NCBI RefSeq assembly: GCF_958295425.1
Contig: NC_081149.1
Span: 7,383,654-7,447,653, forward strand
Direction of reading: 5' to 3'
From: Solea solea
Taxonomy: Eukaryota > Chordata > Actinopteri > Pleuronectiformes > Soleidae
Length of the DNA: 64,000 nt
The position numbers and the translations under genes are program-made. A model generated the notes under the pieces. It did no database searches. It saw nothing but the letters and a program-made list of their open reading frames with translations, and had not been told where the DNA came from. Shown here one piece after another: positions 13,701 to 21,601 of this stretch; the first letter of the stretch is position 1, and each line of letters begins with the position of its first letter.

Positions 13701-16700
13701 TGTTAATGTCAACAGCCACCAGTGTCTGCAATGGCGCATGTTGTGTCTTTGCAGACTCTTTGAGAGTGCACCATAAAGGTTTGTGACTGAGTGGGACCAC
13801 ACATATCACCTATGCAAGCTCCAAGTTGGAGTGAAATAGAAAATCAGGAACCGGTGCAACTATCTTCAGACAAAAAGCGGAAAGTATGGCAAGGCCAAAA
13901 TGTTTATGGCCAAACGAGAGACAGCAACAGTGTTGAGTCGCGTTGTGGTGATGCCAGGGAAGTGTGGAAGACAGAGTTTTAATTTTTAATTTAATTCATC
14001 AGTCCAATTGCCAAGCATCCTTCCCTCTAGCATCCTTGTACACCTCCTTGGGTGATTGGGTAGTGGACGACGGCACAGAGGATATGCAACGGGCTGCATA
14101 ACTCATAAAGTCTTCTTCTACCTGAGGCCCTGATGTCAAATGAAAACAACATTTTTTAAGTAAGAATACTATTATGAGAAAGAAAGAAAGATCCTGTGGA
14201 CTCAGGATATATTGGTTTGCCCTGATTTGTACCCTGTCAATCAACTAACCTATTTTTTATTTTTTTTCCCAAAGAGTATTAAAGGTAAGTGTTGTGTTAA
14301 TGTGTGATGTGAAAACTCACGCGGCATGATGCCTTGCTCCACAAGCTGCTCCCGGGTTCTCCTCTGCTGCAGACAGAGCTGGAGGACTGTGAGAGTGCAG
14401 GAGACACAAAAAGGTCAGAGTTGAACTTTCACTGTTCGGAGCCAAACAACGCTGCATCATCATCATCAGCATCAACCAAATTGTAAAAAACCTGCCAGAC
14501 TTCAGATAAAACAAAGAACTTCTTATTTCCCCAACCCCCCGAAAAGGCCGAACAGTGAAGCATGTTCACCGCCACAGACATCCCATCCACTTCCTGTATG
14601 GGTTTTTTAACTGGCCTTGTTAAAAGTTACCACACATTCTACAACAGCGAGACCCAAACATGACTGGCTGAGAGCTTTCCCAGAGAGAGAGGGTAGGAAT
14701 CAAACAAAAGCACGGAGCAGATAAACGAGGGATTAATGGCAAAGCTGTAGTCGTGCTCATGAGCAAAACTGGAGCCGGTCATGAACCTGAGCGAGTTGTG
14801 TCTATTTAAAAACTTGTTTCTAAAATGTAATCTTGCTGTTTGGATGGATAAGTGGTGATGCATTGTGTTATTGTGGAACTTCAAAGACATCTCTATCTCG
14901 CAGCACAAGTCCTAAAGATGTAGGAGGATTATGTACAGTAAATGTCCTCAGACTCTGGTCGAGCATCAATATAAACTGTAGTCAGATCCCAGTTTAAACA
15001 TTTATAAACAAGTGAGCGTGGACATGTTATTTCAGAGGAATAACACAGCGTCGTGCTCCAGACATGGCTTGCGGAGAAAGGCGATGGTGACAAACGACGT
15101 GGCGGTGTGAGGTGCACGAAGCCCTCATCATCACCCTTCTACAGTGACATAAAGTCGGATTAGCTAGATCTACTCAGTTGGGCAAACAGCCACACACACA
15201 TACACACACAACAGACCTGCTGAAGTCTCATGGGAAAAGTTCTGTGTCTGAACAGGCCTCTGTGACTCACTCCAGCAAAAATAAACCGGGCAGCTGTGAG
15301 AACAAGGCCTGGGAACCATGAAATTTTGGGGGTAGTTAAGGGGGTGGGATCTCCAGTTGGAGGCAGAGCGGAGGGGACGATCACGGGCCTCTGCTGCTCG
15401 ACTGGGGGAACACGGAGTGACAAGAGCCGAGGCAAAGGGTGAGAGGCCGACTCCATTCTCACTGCAGCAGCCCAGAAAACCCAGCGTGACTGCGCCGCCC
15501 TCCCCCCGTCTGCCTGCTGTGTTTTCCTATTACAGGCCAAGAGAGAGGAGGTTATGATCAGCCTGAGACAGATCATACCCAGAGATTGTAAAATATTGCC
15601 ATTGGTTTTGTGGTTTTGTCTCAATATTTATGACTTGGAGAGAGAGAGAGAGAGAGAGGAAGAGAGAGTGCCACGGGCAGGAGAATTTATGAGTGCACGT
15701 TGATACCATCAAAAGCTGTCGTCCAACGCCACAGGAGAATGCAGGGTTTAATTTGAGTGCCATTGTGGGGGTACACCTCATGCCCGAGGACCCTCCTTTG
15801 CTTTTGTGTCATCTGTGTTCCAGCGTGAACCCTGGCTAACCCCTGTGTGATGTAAACTAGCTCCGCTCTCCTGCACACCAGCAGAGCGTAAACAGAGGTG
15901 GTGGTGGAACACGCACGCACGCACGCACGCACGCACGCACACACGCACACACACACACACACACACACAGGGAGAGAGGACTCTGCTGAAATCCTTGTCT
16001 ACTGATGTAATCTTTAATCTCAAACCCATGTTGTTCTCAGCAAATCATCCCTGGAGGTCTCCCATCAGACCCTTTTTGATTTTATTTGACTTTATTGTTT
16101 TTTCAGGGACACAGCGTGGCTACAGATAGTCCCAGAATTTAGTTAAGACACTGACAGACTGATACTTTCCCCCGTGACAATCTGAAACCCAATTTACCTG
16201 AGGCTGCCGTCTTATTATAAGTAGAGCTGGGTATTTCTTACAATGACACGATACACAAATATGTTGAATGTTGAATAGTGACCATTTCCTCCACAGAATT
16301 CACTGCAACGGCTGCTTTGATTAACCTTACTCAGCATTGGAATTGGATTTATTTGATGCACATCGTGTCAAATGACCTCTACTGCCACCTATTGGGTGAT
16401 GTCAGTCTCCCAAGACTACCATCACAACATTTGCTGTTTCATCAATTTGATACAGACATGTAGTATATCAAATATCATATCTTTTAAACAGCCGCAATTA
16501 TATATAAGGGAATATATATGACATCCAATTTATTAGGTACACCTGTTAAACTGCTTGTTAATGCAAATATCTAATAAGTCAATCACATGGCAGCAGCTAA
16601 CTGCCTATAAATGGGACCTGGTGAAGTTCAGACCAAGTATTGAAATGGAGAAGAAAGATTGATTTCTGTGACTTTAAATGGTCAAAAAAAAAAAAATCAC

Positions 16701-19101
16701 TTTAAATGGTTGTCGGTGTCAGACTTTACAGAGAACGGTCTGAAAAAAAGAAAATATCCAGCGAGTGGCATTCAAAAATGCCGTGTTGATGCCAGGGGTC
16801 AGAGACGAATGACCAGACTGGTTTGAAATGACAAAAAAAAGTCAACAGTAACGTCCAAATTTGACTCAAATAACAAGTTGCTACAACTTCGATATGCAGA
16901 AGAGCATTTCTGTTTATGCATAAAATGAGTTGTAAAGAGGTGGAGAACATACAGCATATACAGAAACGAGCAGCAAGTATAAATAACAAGCTTATTACTC
17001 ATTTTTATCCTACAGTTCATCAAAGCGGGAAGTTTATCAGCAAGATTTAAAGCTCTACAAGAGAAACGGTTCTTACATAATACATGGCAGGAAAGACGTG
17101 GCTGTACAAAATAACCGTATAAGAACCAAATATCAATATAAAAACTCTTATATAACTCTCTGAATTTGAGCCCTGTAGTATTTTTGGTCTGGTCCTTGGT
17201 TTGGGACAGAAACAATCGCATTTAGCCAAGTCATAAAAAGTCACAAATAATTATAGTTATGCGTGGAATATCTTGCATTATGTTGTTAACGTTAAAGAGC
17301 TAATACTTGTAGCCATGAAAAAATGTGATAAAACGTGCATCGTTCCTAAACATCAGTGATGTGGTTTTATATAAAAACAACCACTAAATTTGAATAAAAT
17401 ATGCTCTAAGACAGTATTTCTCAGTTTTATACCACCTGAGAAAATACTGCACTTTTGAAGTAACACCATTATCACCTGTGTTAAAATACAGTGGTGTAAA
17501 GTGGTGTCTCAAACTTGTGGCCCACTTAATATCACATTAAACTGACTTTTTTTTTAATAAATAGATTTAATTTTGCATCATAAATATGTTTATATTGTGA
17601 ACTACTCTTCGTTCCACATAAAAACAAATACTTTTAGATTGAAATATGATTATTTAGATTTTTTCTATTTTTCTTTTTTCCATAAAACTGGCCCCCGTCT
17701 GACCAAACTAGACACTCAGTGGCTCCTAAGTCATTTGAGGTTGAGACCCCTGAGCTAGACTTTTCACAGGAGGCAAATTTATTCCCAATAAGACAATTTG
17801 CTCTCTCATCACATACAGTATACTGTACACACTGGTATAGTGACAAAAGTACAAATCTTTTGTTACTGTACTTTACTTTGTTATTTGTATTTCTAGCAAC
17901 TTTTACTCCACTACATTTCCTCTAATCATCTTTGCTACTCGTTACTCCCAAATAAAATCAGAAGAAGAAGAAAAAGATTTGGTATTACGGTCTGTATTTA
18001 TATGGAGTTTTTCTCGTCTTGATGAGCTGCTTTACACAACAGTTTTCACCCATTCACACGCTGCAACATGGGGTTAAGTGTCTTGCTCAAGGACACATAT
18101 AGACTAGCAGAGTCAGCAATTGAACCCACAACCTTCCAGTTAAAAGACAACTCGCCCAACCACTGGGCCACCATGGCTTAATCCCAACTCCTCACTTTTT
18201 TAATACTTTTACTTTTACTACTACTTCCAACACTTCAGTACATTTTATTACAATAAAATTTGATAACTTTTGATACTTAAAAGGTACAGTAAATGTCATA
18301 TACTTTAATACTTTTCATATTGTAATATGTAATATGTAATATTATAAAAAAAGGGACTTTACCTTCTACTGGTAAGATACTTGTACTTTTAAGTGAAGTG
18401 TCCTTTTTAGGTTCTTTATACCTGTTATTTGTTTCATTTTCTACACACTCTGGTCAAAATTCCTCAGCTCCACTCCGATCACATACCCCGGTATATACAG
18501 TAGAAGAGTATTTCTGATTTTCCTCCAAGTACCACAAGTGGAAGCTTGCGTACCACTGGTGGTGCACGTACCACACTTTGAGAACCATGGGGGTCAAAAA
18601 AAACTTTTGGAAGTAAATTTAAAAAAAGTTGAAGGTGAAGATTAAGGCACAGAAGGAAGATTGTAAAAAAGTATACAATAGTTTTGGTACATTCACACTT
18701 ATGCTTCGCGAGCCAGTGTAAACACTCGCATGGACAGTTTTTGTAGAACGCGGTTGATTCATGATCCATCAGAACTCCTGTCTCTCCTGTGTGACTGATA
18801 CTTGGCATGAGTCAATGTGATGATCTCTCTCTGTTGCCCTGTCATTTCCTGTCTGCTGCTGCGTCTACTGTACGTCACGACACCACCACACAACACGCAC
18901 ACACCACCTCCACCTCCACCTCAGCATCACCAGCACACACTAACGAGAACATTAAACTCTGGTGCAGATAACTTTGGGGGTAACAATGGGCAAACAATGA
19001 AAGGCATGCAGGATTTAGAGGAGACAGAAGAAGACAGGAAGAGCACCTGATTTGAATTTACCCCTGCAGATGGACGGGGTCTCCACATCAAGGCAGGCCA
19101 T
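1723..19101 (-). CDS. mrtfb: Myocardin-related transcription factor B, 13 exons, 3' end off window
   Basis: Spliced gene, exons joined in transcript order: 19101-19047, 14386-14321, 10120-10065, 9975-9900, 9698-9534, 7740-7574, 6959-6813, 5980-5733, 5403-5280, 5196-4312, 2205-2122, 2005-1874, 1783-1723. All junctions have GT/AG sites and keep frame, giving about 755 codons. Visible domains: RPEL1 (about residues 20-42), RPEL2 (53-85), RPEL3 (94-125), basic B1 region with KKLKYHQYIPPDQK (about 263-276), Q-rich segment (about 290-310), SAP domain (369-400), coiled coil (about 478-523) and the QQMDDLF motif (about 742-748). Known of the family: G-actin binds the RPEL motifs and holds the protein in the cytoplasm; when released it enters the nucleus and coactivates SRF. 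The coiled coil (EKERQIEEL, LKMQLEVEKR) and FLKHK in RPEL2 resemble MRTFB more than MRTFA or myocardin. The C-terminal transactivation exon is missing from the window. mrtfa is the main alternative; teleosts can carry two mrtfb copies and I cannot say which this is. Confidence 0.9.
1874..2005 (-). CDS. mrtfb: mrtfb exon with the DPPRYEDAVKQTR motif
   Basis: 132 bp between acceptor CTCTCAACAG and donor GTTCAG|GTGAAA, phase 0. It contains SKCKDPPRYEDAVKQTRS, close to the conserved KDPPRYEEAIKQTRS that precedes the transactivation domain of MRTFB. The KDPPRYE form supports MRTFB over MRTFA. Confidence 0.93.
2122..2205 (-). CDS. mrtfb: mrtfb exon, variable linker
   Basis: 84 bp between acceptor TTTCCTCTGCAG and donor AATAAG|GTAGTT, phase 0 both ends, no stop in frame. 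It encodes TWTMDPAAQSLLSTF and a serine-rich tail ending AENK. Sequence identity to the family is weak; support comes from good splice sites, phase and position between two certain exons. Confidence 0.68.
2206..4311. other. mrtfb intron with decayed dispersed repeats
   Basis: No coding segment seen. About 2845-2965 matches in reverse the 3' half of a dispersed repeat also seen at 10597-10840 (CAGCTG..GGCTCCAG..TGACC-type end). About 3590-3640 (GTATGTGAAGGCCACCGTAG) is shared with about 52100-52150. Open frames here are repeat-derived. Confidence 0.55.
4312..5196 (-). CDS. mrtfb: mrtfb large exon: SAP domain and coiled coil
   Basis: 885 bp (295 codons), phase 0 both sides. It opens with the SAP domain, VAELKMELKRRSLPVSGTKT followed by DLIERLKLYQE, a helix-extended-helix fold found in chromatin-associated proteins. 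About 110 codons later comes a leucine-zipper-like coiled coil with EKERQIEELMRKLEQEQRLV and LKMQLEVEKR, used by the family for homo- and heterodimerisation. The rest is Ser/Pro/Gln-rich with a VKQEE motif. It ends PPLTK before GTAAGA. Confidence 0.95.
5280..5403 (-). CDS. mrtfb: mrtfb exon before the SAP domain
   Basis: 124 bp between acceptor TTACAACAG and donor ATGAAG|GTGACA. It ends HLPGNLDEMK, which fits the LPxxLDDLK sequence leading into the SAP helix. The body is a Ser/Pro/Arg-rich linker with little conservation. The following intron is only 83 bp. Confidence 0.85.
5733..5980 (-). CDS. mrtfb: mrtfb exon, basic B1 region and Q-rich segment
   Basis: 248 bp starting after acceptor TTTTGCAG. 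It encodes QSLPKL, a lysine-rich stretch, then KKLKYHQYIPPDQK, MDSAYARLLQQQQQFLQLQI and LSQQQQQYNYLSVLPATVK. Known of the family: the basic region contacts SRF and carries a nuclear localisation signal. The exon end at 5733 (AAA|GTATGG) is set by reading frame: it restores VLPATVKPAT, matching ILPAPFKPL in MRTFB. A better-looking donor (ACA|GTAAAG) lies 5 bases upstream but would shift the frame. Confidence 0.92.
5981..7573. other. mrtfb introns, nothing beyond exon 6813-6959
   Basis: Apart from the coding exon at 6813-6959, these two introns show only A/T-rich sequence with several A runs. I see no repeat family or additional exon. Confidence 0.5.
6813..6959 (-). CDS. mrtfb: mrtfb exon, Ser/Thr/Pro linker
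   Basis: 147 bp, phase 0 at both ends, between acceptor TTTTTCTTAG and donor GTGAAG|GTGAGC. It encodes a low-complexity linker ending TPGPVLVK, comparable to the KPGPALVK end of this exon in MRTFB. The amino-acid sequence is otherwise poorly conserved, so the call rests on splice sites, phase and the end motif. Confidence 0.82.
7574..7740 (-). CDS. mrtfb: mrtfb exon, acidic/serine linker
   Basis: 167 bp between acceptor CCTCATAG and donor ACACAG|GTAAAG. It contains VYSFDEDSADALSPEQPFSQ, matching the conserved SFDEDSSDALSPEQP block that follows RPEL3 in MRTFA and MRTFB. The split glycine codon joins correctly to the RPEL3 exon. Confidence 0.94.
7864..8270. mobile_element. Small inverted-repeat (MITE-like) element in mrtfb intron
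   Basis: The ends form terminal inverted repeats: left AGCTGGGGACACACTACAA, right complement AGTTGGGGACACTCTACAC (17 of 19 match). The 407-bp body has no coding capacity. A target duplication is not clear. Superfamily not assigned. Confidence 0.65.
9534..9698 (-). CDS. mrtfb: mrtfb exon encoding RPEL3
   Basis: 165 bp between acceptor TTCTATCAG and donor GATG|GTAGAT. It contains QMKLKRARLTDDLNEKIAQ followed by RPGPMVLVEKKILP. This is the third RPEL motif with the adjacent basic KLKRAR patch. The usual RPGPMEL core is RPGPMVL here because the codon is GTG instead of GAG. Confidence 0.95.
9900..9975 (-). CDS. mrtfb: mrtfb exon encoding RPEL2
   Basis: 76 bp between acceptor TTCTGAACAG and donor ACAAG|GTACTC, separated from the preceding exon by an 89-bp intron. 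It reads TGNFLKHKLCSRPDRSDLVR and then MHILQ. The RPEL core here is RPDRSDL rather than RPDRSEL; FLKHK is MRTFB-like. Confidence 0.93.
10065..10120 (-). CDS. mrtfb: mrtfb exon, RPEL1-RPEL2 linker
   Basis: 56 bp between acceptor TTTGTCACAG and donor CCAAG|GTAAGA. It reads (P)LKTPAAFHEQIRSLERAK, nearly the family consensus PPLKSPAAFHEQ-KSLERAR. Phase 2 in and phase 0 out match both neighbours. Confidence 0.93.
10597..10840 (+). repeat. Dispersed fish repeat copy
   Basis: Contains landmarks of a very common fish repeat: GGTGGTCCAGTGGCTAGCAT, TTTGCATGTTCTACATATGT, TCCACAGTCCAAAAACATGC, and an end with GGGATTGGCTCCAGCTCC and CCGCGACCCTCATATGGC. Reverse partial copies lie near 2845-2965 and 49795-50060. 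Class not assigned from sequence alone. Confidence 0.6.
10865..10940 (+). pseudogene. LINE reverse transcriptase remnant
   Basis: Reads GVPLGSDLDPLLFFCY in one frame, a decayed form of the GVPQGSxLGPLLF block of non-LTR reverse transcriptases, followed by LYAAM. A near-identical start recurs at 12485. Most likely L2/Rex1-type, inferred from the block only. Confidence 0.55.
11440..11700 (+). pseudogene. LINE reverse transcriptase C-terminal remnant
   Basis: Shows ASTSYKYLGATLDPHV, resembling the (F/Y)KYLGxxLD block after the LINE catalytic core. After frame breaks it shows RLDNCKVLFSLLPRY, resembling the RLDYCNxLxxGLP block near the end of L2/Rex1-type proteins. Frameshifts and stops show it is dead. 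Confidence 0.5.
12290..12870. repeat. Direct repeat pair flanking LINE remnant
   Basis: Segments 12290-12440 and 12718-12870 are diverged copies of one 150-bp sequence (shared CCCCTTGAGGCAAATTTCTG and a TGGACTCCACTGACTTT-like run). They flank the reverse-transcriptase remnant at 12485. Possibly two 3' tails of the same LINE family. Confidence 0.5.
12485..12640 (+). pseudogene. LINE reverse transcriptase remnant with ADD box
   Basis: Reads GVPLGSNLGPLLFSL and, about 25 residues on, TVIADDCFLILKL. This matches the GVPQGSxLGPLLF and YADDTQLY catalytic blocks of a non-LTR reverse transcriptase at the expected spacing. The frame remains open for about 55 codons. Confidence 0.6.
14321..14386 (-). 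CDS. mrtfb: mrtfb exon encoding RPEL1
   Basis: Acceptor CTCTCACAG and donor CCGC|GTGAGT flank 66 bp that read LQLCLQQRRTREQLVEQGIM, then P, with one base over at each side in the right phase. RRTREQLVxQGIMPPL is the RPEL1 signature of MRTF proteins. The family usually has arginine where this copy has cysteine in LQLCLQQ. Confidence 0.92.
15909..15969. repeat. GCAC/AC microsatellite
   Basis: Repeats of ACGC pass into AC repeats, 61 bp in all, inside the first mrtfb intron. Confidence 0.9.
16515..16790 (+). pseudogene. Tc1-like transposon remnant
   Basis: Begins TTATTAGGTACACCTGTTAA, a terminal sequence common to a widespread fish element, and includes AATCACATGGCAGCAGC. After a deletion it reads LYRERSEKKKISSEWH, resembling VYREWSEKEKISSE at the end of a Tc1-like transposase helix-turn-helix. 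An A-rich insertion and missing middle show decay. Family name inferred from memory of similar fish copies. Confidence 0.5.
17836..18400 (-). repeat. Composite repeat A with nested SINE-like unit
   Basis: Outer sequence has runs like ACTTTTACTCCACTACATTT and a TTTTGATACTTAAAAGG half. Between the halves sits a SINE-like unit at about 18040-18180. The same arrangement, in the same order, occurs at 56339-56856; a diverged outer half alone is at about 21180-21330. Confidence 0.6.
18040..18180 (-). repeat. tRNA-derived SINE-like unit (copy A)
   Basis: On the minus strand it starts GCCATGGTGGCCCAGTGGTT and continues to GGTTGTGGGTTCAATTGC. These look like a pol III A box (TGGCCCAGTGG) and B box (GGTTCAATTGC) at tRNA-like spacing, followed by GTGTCCTTGAGCAAGACACT. 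Copies at 56545-56665 and, partly, 59625-59735. Confidence 0.6.
18450..18600 (-). repeat. Dispersed repeat, CCATGGTTCTCAAA family
   Basis: Minus strand CCCATGGTTCTCAAAGTGTG followed by a CCACCAGTGGTACGC block and TGGTACTTGGAGGAAA. Same family at 32405-32500 (plus) and 40345-40455 (minus). Confidence 0.55.
19047..19101 (-). CDS. mrtfb: mrtfb exon with start codon (short isoform N terminus)
   Basis: Reads MACLDVETPSICRGKFKS and then one base (G) before the donor TCAG|GTGCTC. The leftover base joins the TC of the next exon to give valine, so the protein continues KFKSVLQL. The KF-R/K-SVLQL junction is the form seen in the short N terminus of myocardin-family proteins, which supports the exon. 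An in-frame upstream ATG at 19146 would add 15 residues; neither ATG has a purine at -3 and both have G at +4. I chose the downstream one for its similarity to compact family N termini. The exon sits 4.66 kb upstream of the first RPEL exon, so an alternative promoter nearby is likely. Confidence 0.72.
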
Positions 19102-19907
19102 GGAGGACAGTGCTGGTTTGCTCGGTGGCCAGGTCTGGAGTCCCATGGAGGGGATGAGGCCAGTGGAGAACCGAGGGGGTGGGAGGGAGAGTCGGGGGAG
19201 AGAGAGTGAGAGAGAGAGAGAAAGACGCAGCTCTGATCGAACGACAGCTGGCCCCGCAGAGCTGCACGCAGTCTGTCCCTCCTCTCTGACTCTGAGCTGG
19301 CCTCAGCGGAGAAAGTGTGTATGTGTGTTTTAGTGTGTGTGTGTCTGTGTGTGTGTGTGTGTGAGAGAGAGCTCAGTCAACGTCAGGAGGAGGGAACAAC
19401 GAACTGCTCATGTTAACCCTCTCCAGGTCACTTTGCTCAAAGAAGAAGACTCATCATTCTCCACTTTATTAAACCTTCATTTAAACATGTAATTGTTTTG
19501 CATTCAAATATCTACTGTTATATTTGTTGAGTCGTGACTTCATATACTGTATGTATTCAAACATGTTAAACCCAAGTGCAATATGTATTCTTAACTCCAC
19601 AAAGTGACCACTGAGTGTTTAATCCACCAAAATAACTAACGGTCTGTGTCAGTCTTACTGTGACTGTGACTACCTCTTATTTCATTTGAACTACGTACTG
19701 TTTTCATTATTTTCCTTTTAAGATTTTATGTTTTTATTCTGGTGAGCCAAAGCAGAATTTCCACCTTGGTGGACAATATTAGTTCTGAGTTATTAATTCT
19801 ACACACTGTGCCTTTAACACTTTAGTAGTTTAAAACATGTAAAAATGATCGTACTGTACTTGTATCGGTACCGTTTGATACTCAAGGTTGTGATTAAGGC
19901 TTCCTGA

Positions 19908-20297
19908 CTTGTTCTTTACGCTCCCTAGCTTTTTGTTTGTGATTCTGACATTGGGTTGGGCTTAGGAAGCTGCCTGCTGATTGGCTACTGGGTTTTGGAG
20001 CGACAGCTCAATGGACCGGACGTAGACACAGGCTTGGATTCACTGTTCGTGTCTGGAACTCGTTCATAATATCTCAAAGATAATTTGACAAACATTAGAT
20101 TCTTACAATTATTTTAATTCTTACATTTACATTTATTGTAAGTACCTTGCCGGATGTTGGTAGGGAAAACTTGGGGGGAACGAGTTCCAGACGGACAGTG
20201 CCTACTGCAAAACTCAGTAGCCAATCAGCAGGCAGCTTCCTAAGCCCTGCCCATGGTCCGAATCACAAACAAAAAACCAGGGAGCGCAAAGAACAAG
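19908..20297. mobile_element. Palindromic inverted-repeat element
   Basis: Left arm starts CTTGTTCTTTACGCTCCCT; the right end is the complement of CTTGTTCTTTGCGCTCCCT. The arms remain complementary inward for roughly 140 bases (both carry GGAAGCTGCCTGCTGATTGG and GTCTGGAACTCGTTC), so the 390-bp unit can fold on itself. No open frame. Same family as the array-bearing element at 40812-41789. Confidence 0.75.
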
Positions 20298-21567
20298 TTT
20301 GGAGCAATTGGATCATTGCAAACGAAAGTGTAATTCCAATGATTAAATCGAATCAAATTTGCAATTTGTGTATTTTGATTTTGTGGTTAATTTTTTGTTT
20401 GCTTGAATCATAAAGTGTGGTTTGCTGTTTGATAACAGTCCATAAGTGAGCTTCCACTGTCTTAGAGCATATTTTATTCTTTATTCTCTTTATTGGTTGT
20501 TTTTTATTTGTTTTTGTATCGTTTGTGGTGTGCTTTGGTTAACAGAGTTGTGTTTTTTTTAGAACCAGAAACCAGAGAATAAACCACACTACTGATGTTT
20601 AGGTTATATATGAAGAGGATCAACTGATTTCTTATCACATCTGATGGTGTTACTTCAACAGCTCAATATTTTCTCAGGTGGTTCTCAGTATAAAAAGGTT
20701 TGAGAACCGCTGCTCTAACATACACAACGTGGAAAGAGGAGAAAAAACTCTGCGTTTGCTTTACCGATACTTTAGGGCACAACAAAATTGAATCAACGGA
20801 ATCGCACAAACGCAACACAGTGACACAAAACATCAAACATCTAAAGCGGTTGCAGGCCGTTAGTTAGAGGATGATCGTGGACCAAACGCCTGACGTTGAT
20901 TTAAGTTTCACTTCATGTTGGAAGACGTTCCAAGTTATTGCTGCGCTGACACTGAAGCAGCTTTTTCCAAGTTCAAGTCCTGGCAGAAGGAACCTGAAGG
21001 ACAAGTTGGGTTGAAGGCAAGCCAGAGTTCTCTATGTAACAAGGATTTAATATACGGAGGTCATTTTCCAATAAAAATAAACAGATGCCAGTGAGGTTTT
21101 TTCTTTTTCTAACTTCTCATACAGGATACAGTGATGAGTGTTGTACCTGTCACCAGCCATGAATCTCTACCAGTCTTAAGTACCTTTTTTTTATTTTTTA
21201 TTACTTAAGTAAAAGTCTTAAAGTATATGACATTTACTGTACTTAAGTATGAAAAGTAATTTTCACTTGAGTTTAAGTACAGGTTAAAGTACAGATAAGT
21301 GAATTAAGTAGTACAGTAACAAAGTATTTGTACAGCACTGATCTCTGGACAGCAGCATGTCTGTAAATGACGTCACTATAATCATACAAAAAAAAAATTA
21401 AAAAATTGATTGAATGATCAAACTAAACTACACGAGAACCTGGGGCAACTTTTGATTATTTTGTGAATATCTCATAATTCACTCAGCGAGGGACCCATAG
21501 AAGAACCAATACATTAAAAAAACAAACTGATCTCCATGAAAAACTGAATTTTTCTTTCATTATGATC

Positions 21568-21600
<33 letters not shown>
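21568..21600. repeat. TTTC microsatellite
   Basis: About eight TTTC units upstream of the mrtfb start exon. Confidence 0.9.

Positions 21601-21601
<1 letters not shown>

Larger units (their letters stand above)
10121..14320. other. mrtfb intron filled with decayed retroelement pieces
   Basis: 4.2-kb intron between the RPEL1 exon and the next. It holds a dispersed repeat (10597-10840), three LINE reverse-transcriptase remnants (10865, 11440 and 12485) and a duplicated 150-bp segment (12290-12440 and 12718-12870). The stretch from 12900 to 14320 shows nothing recognisable. Confidence 0.6.
14387..19046. other. mrtfb first intron of short isoform, repeats
   Basis: 4.66-kb intron. Holds an AG tract (15637-15658), a mixed GCAC/AC microsatellite (15909-15969), a Tc1-like remnant (16515-16790), a hAT-like diverged repeat (about 17498-17755), a nested composite repeat (17836-18400) and a CCATGGTTCTCAAA-type repeat (18450-18600). 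Open frames of 140-154 codons at 15160-15624 and 16799-17221 have no recognisable domain. Confidence 0.55.

Noticed and set aside
15160..15624. 154-codon minus-strand frame in mrtfb intron
   Set aside because: No conserved motif, no suitable splice phase to the flanking mrtfb exons.
16799..17221. 140-codon minus-strand frame
   Set aside because: Low-complexity Phe/Leu/Cys-rich translation of AT-rich DNA; no family match.
18040..18180. Possible functional tRNA gene on the minus strand
   Set aside because: A and B boxes are present but no full cloverleaf or anticodon stem is evident and similar copies recur inside repeats; it fits a SINE head better.
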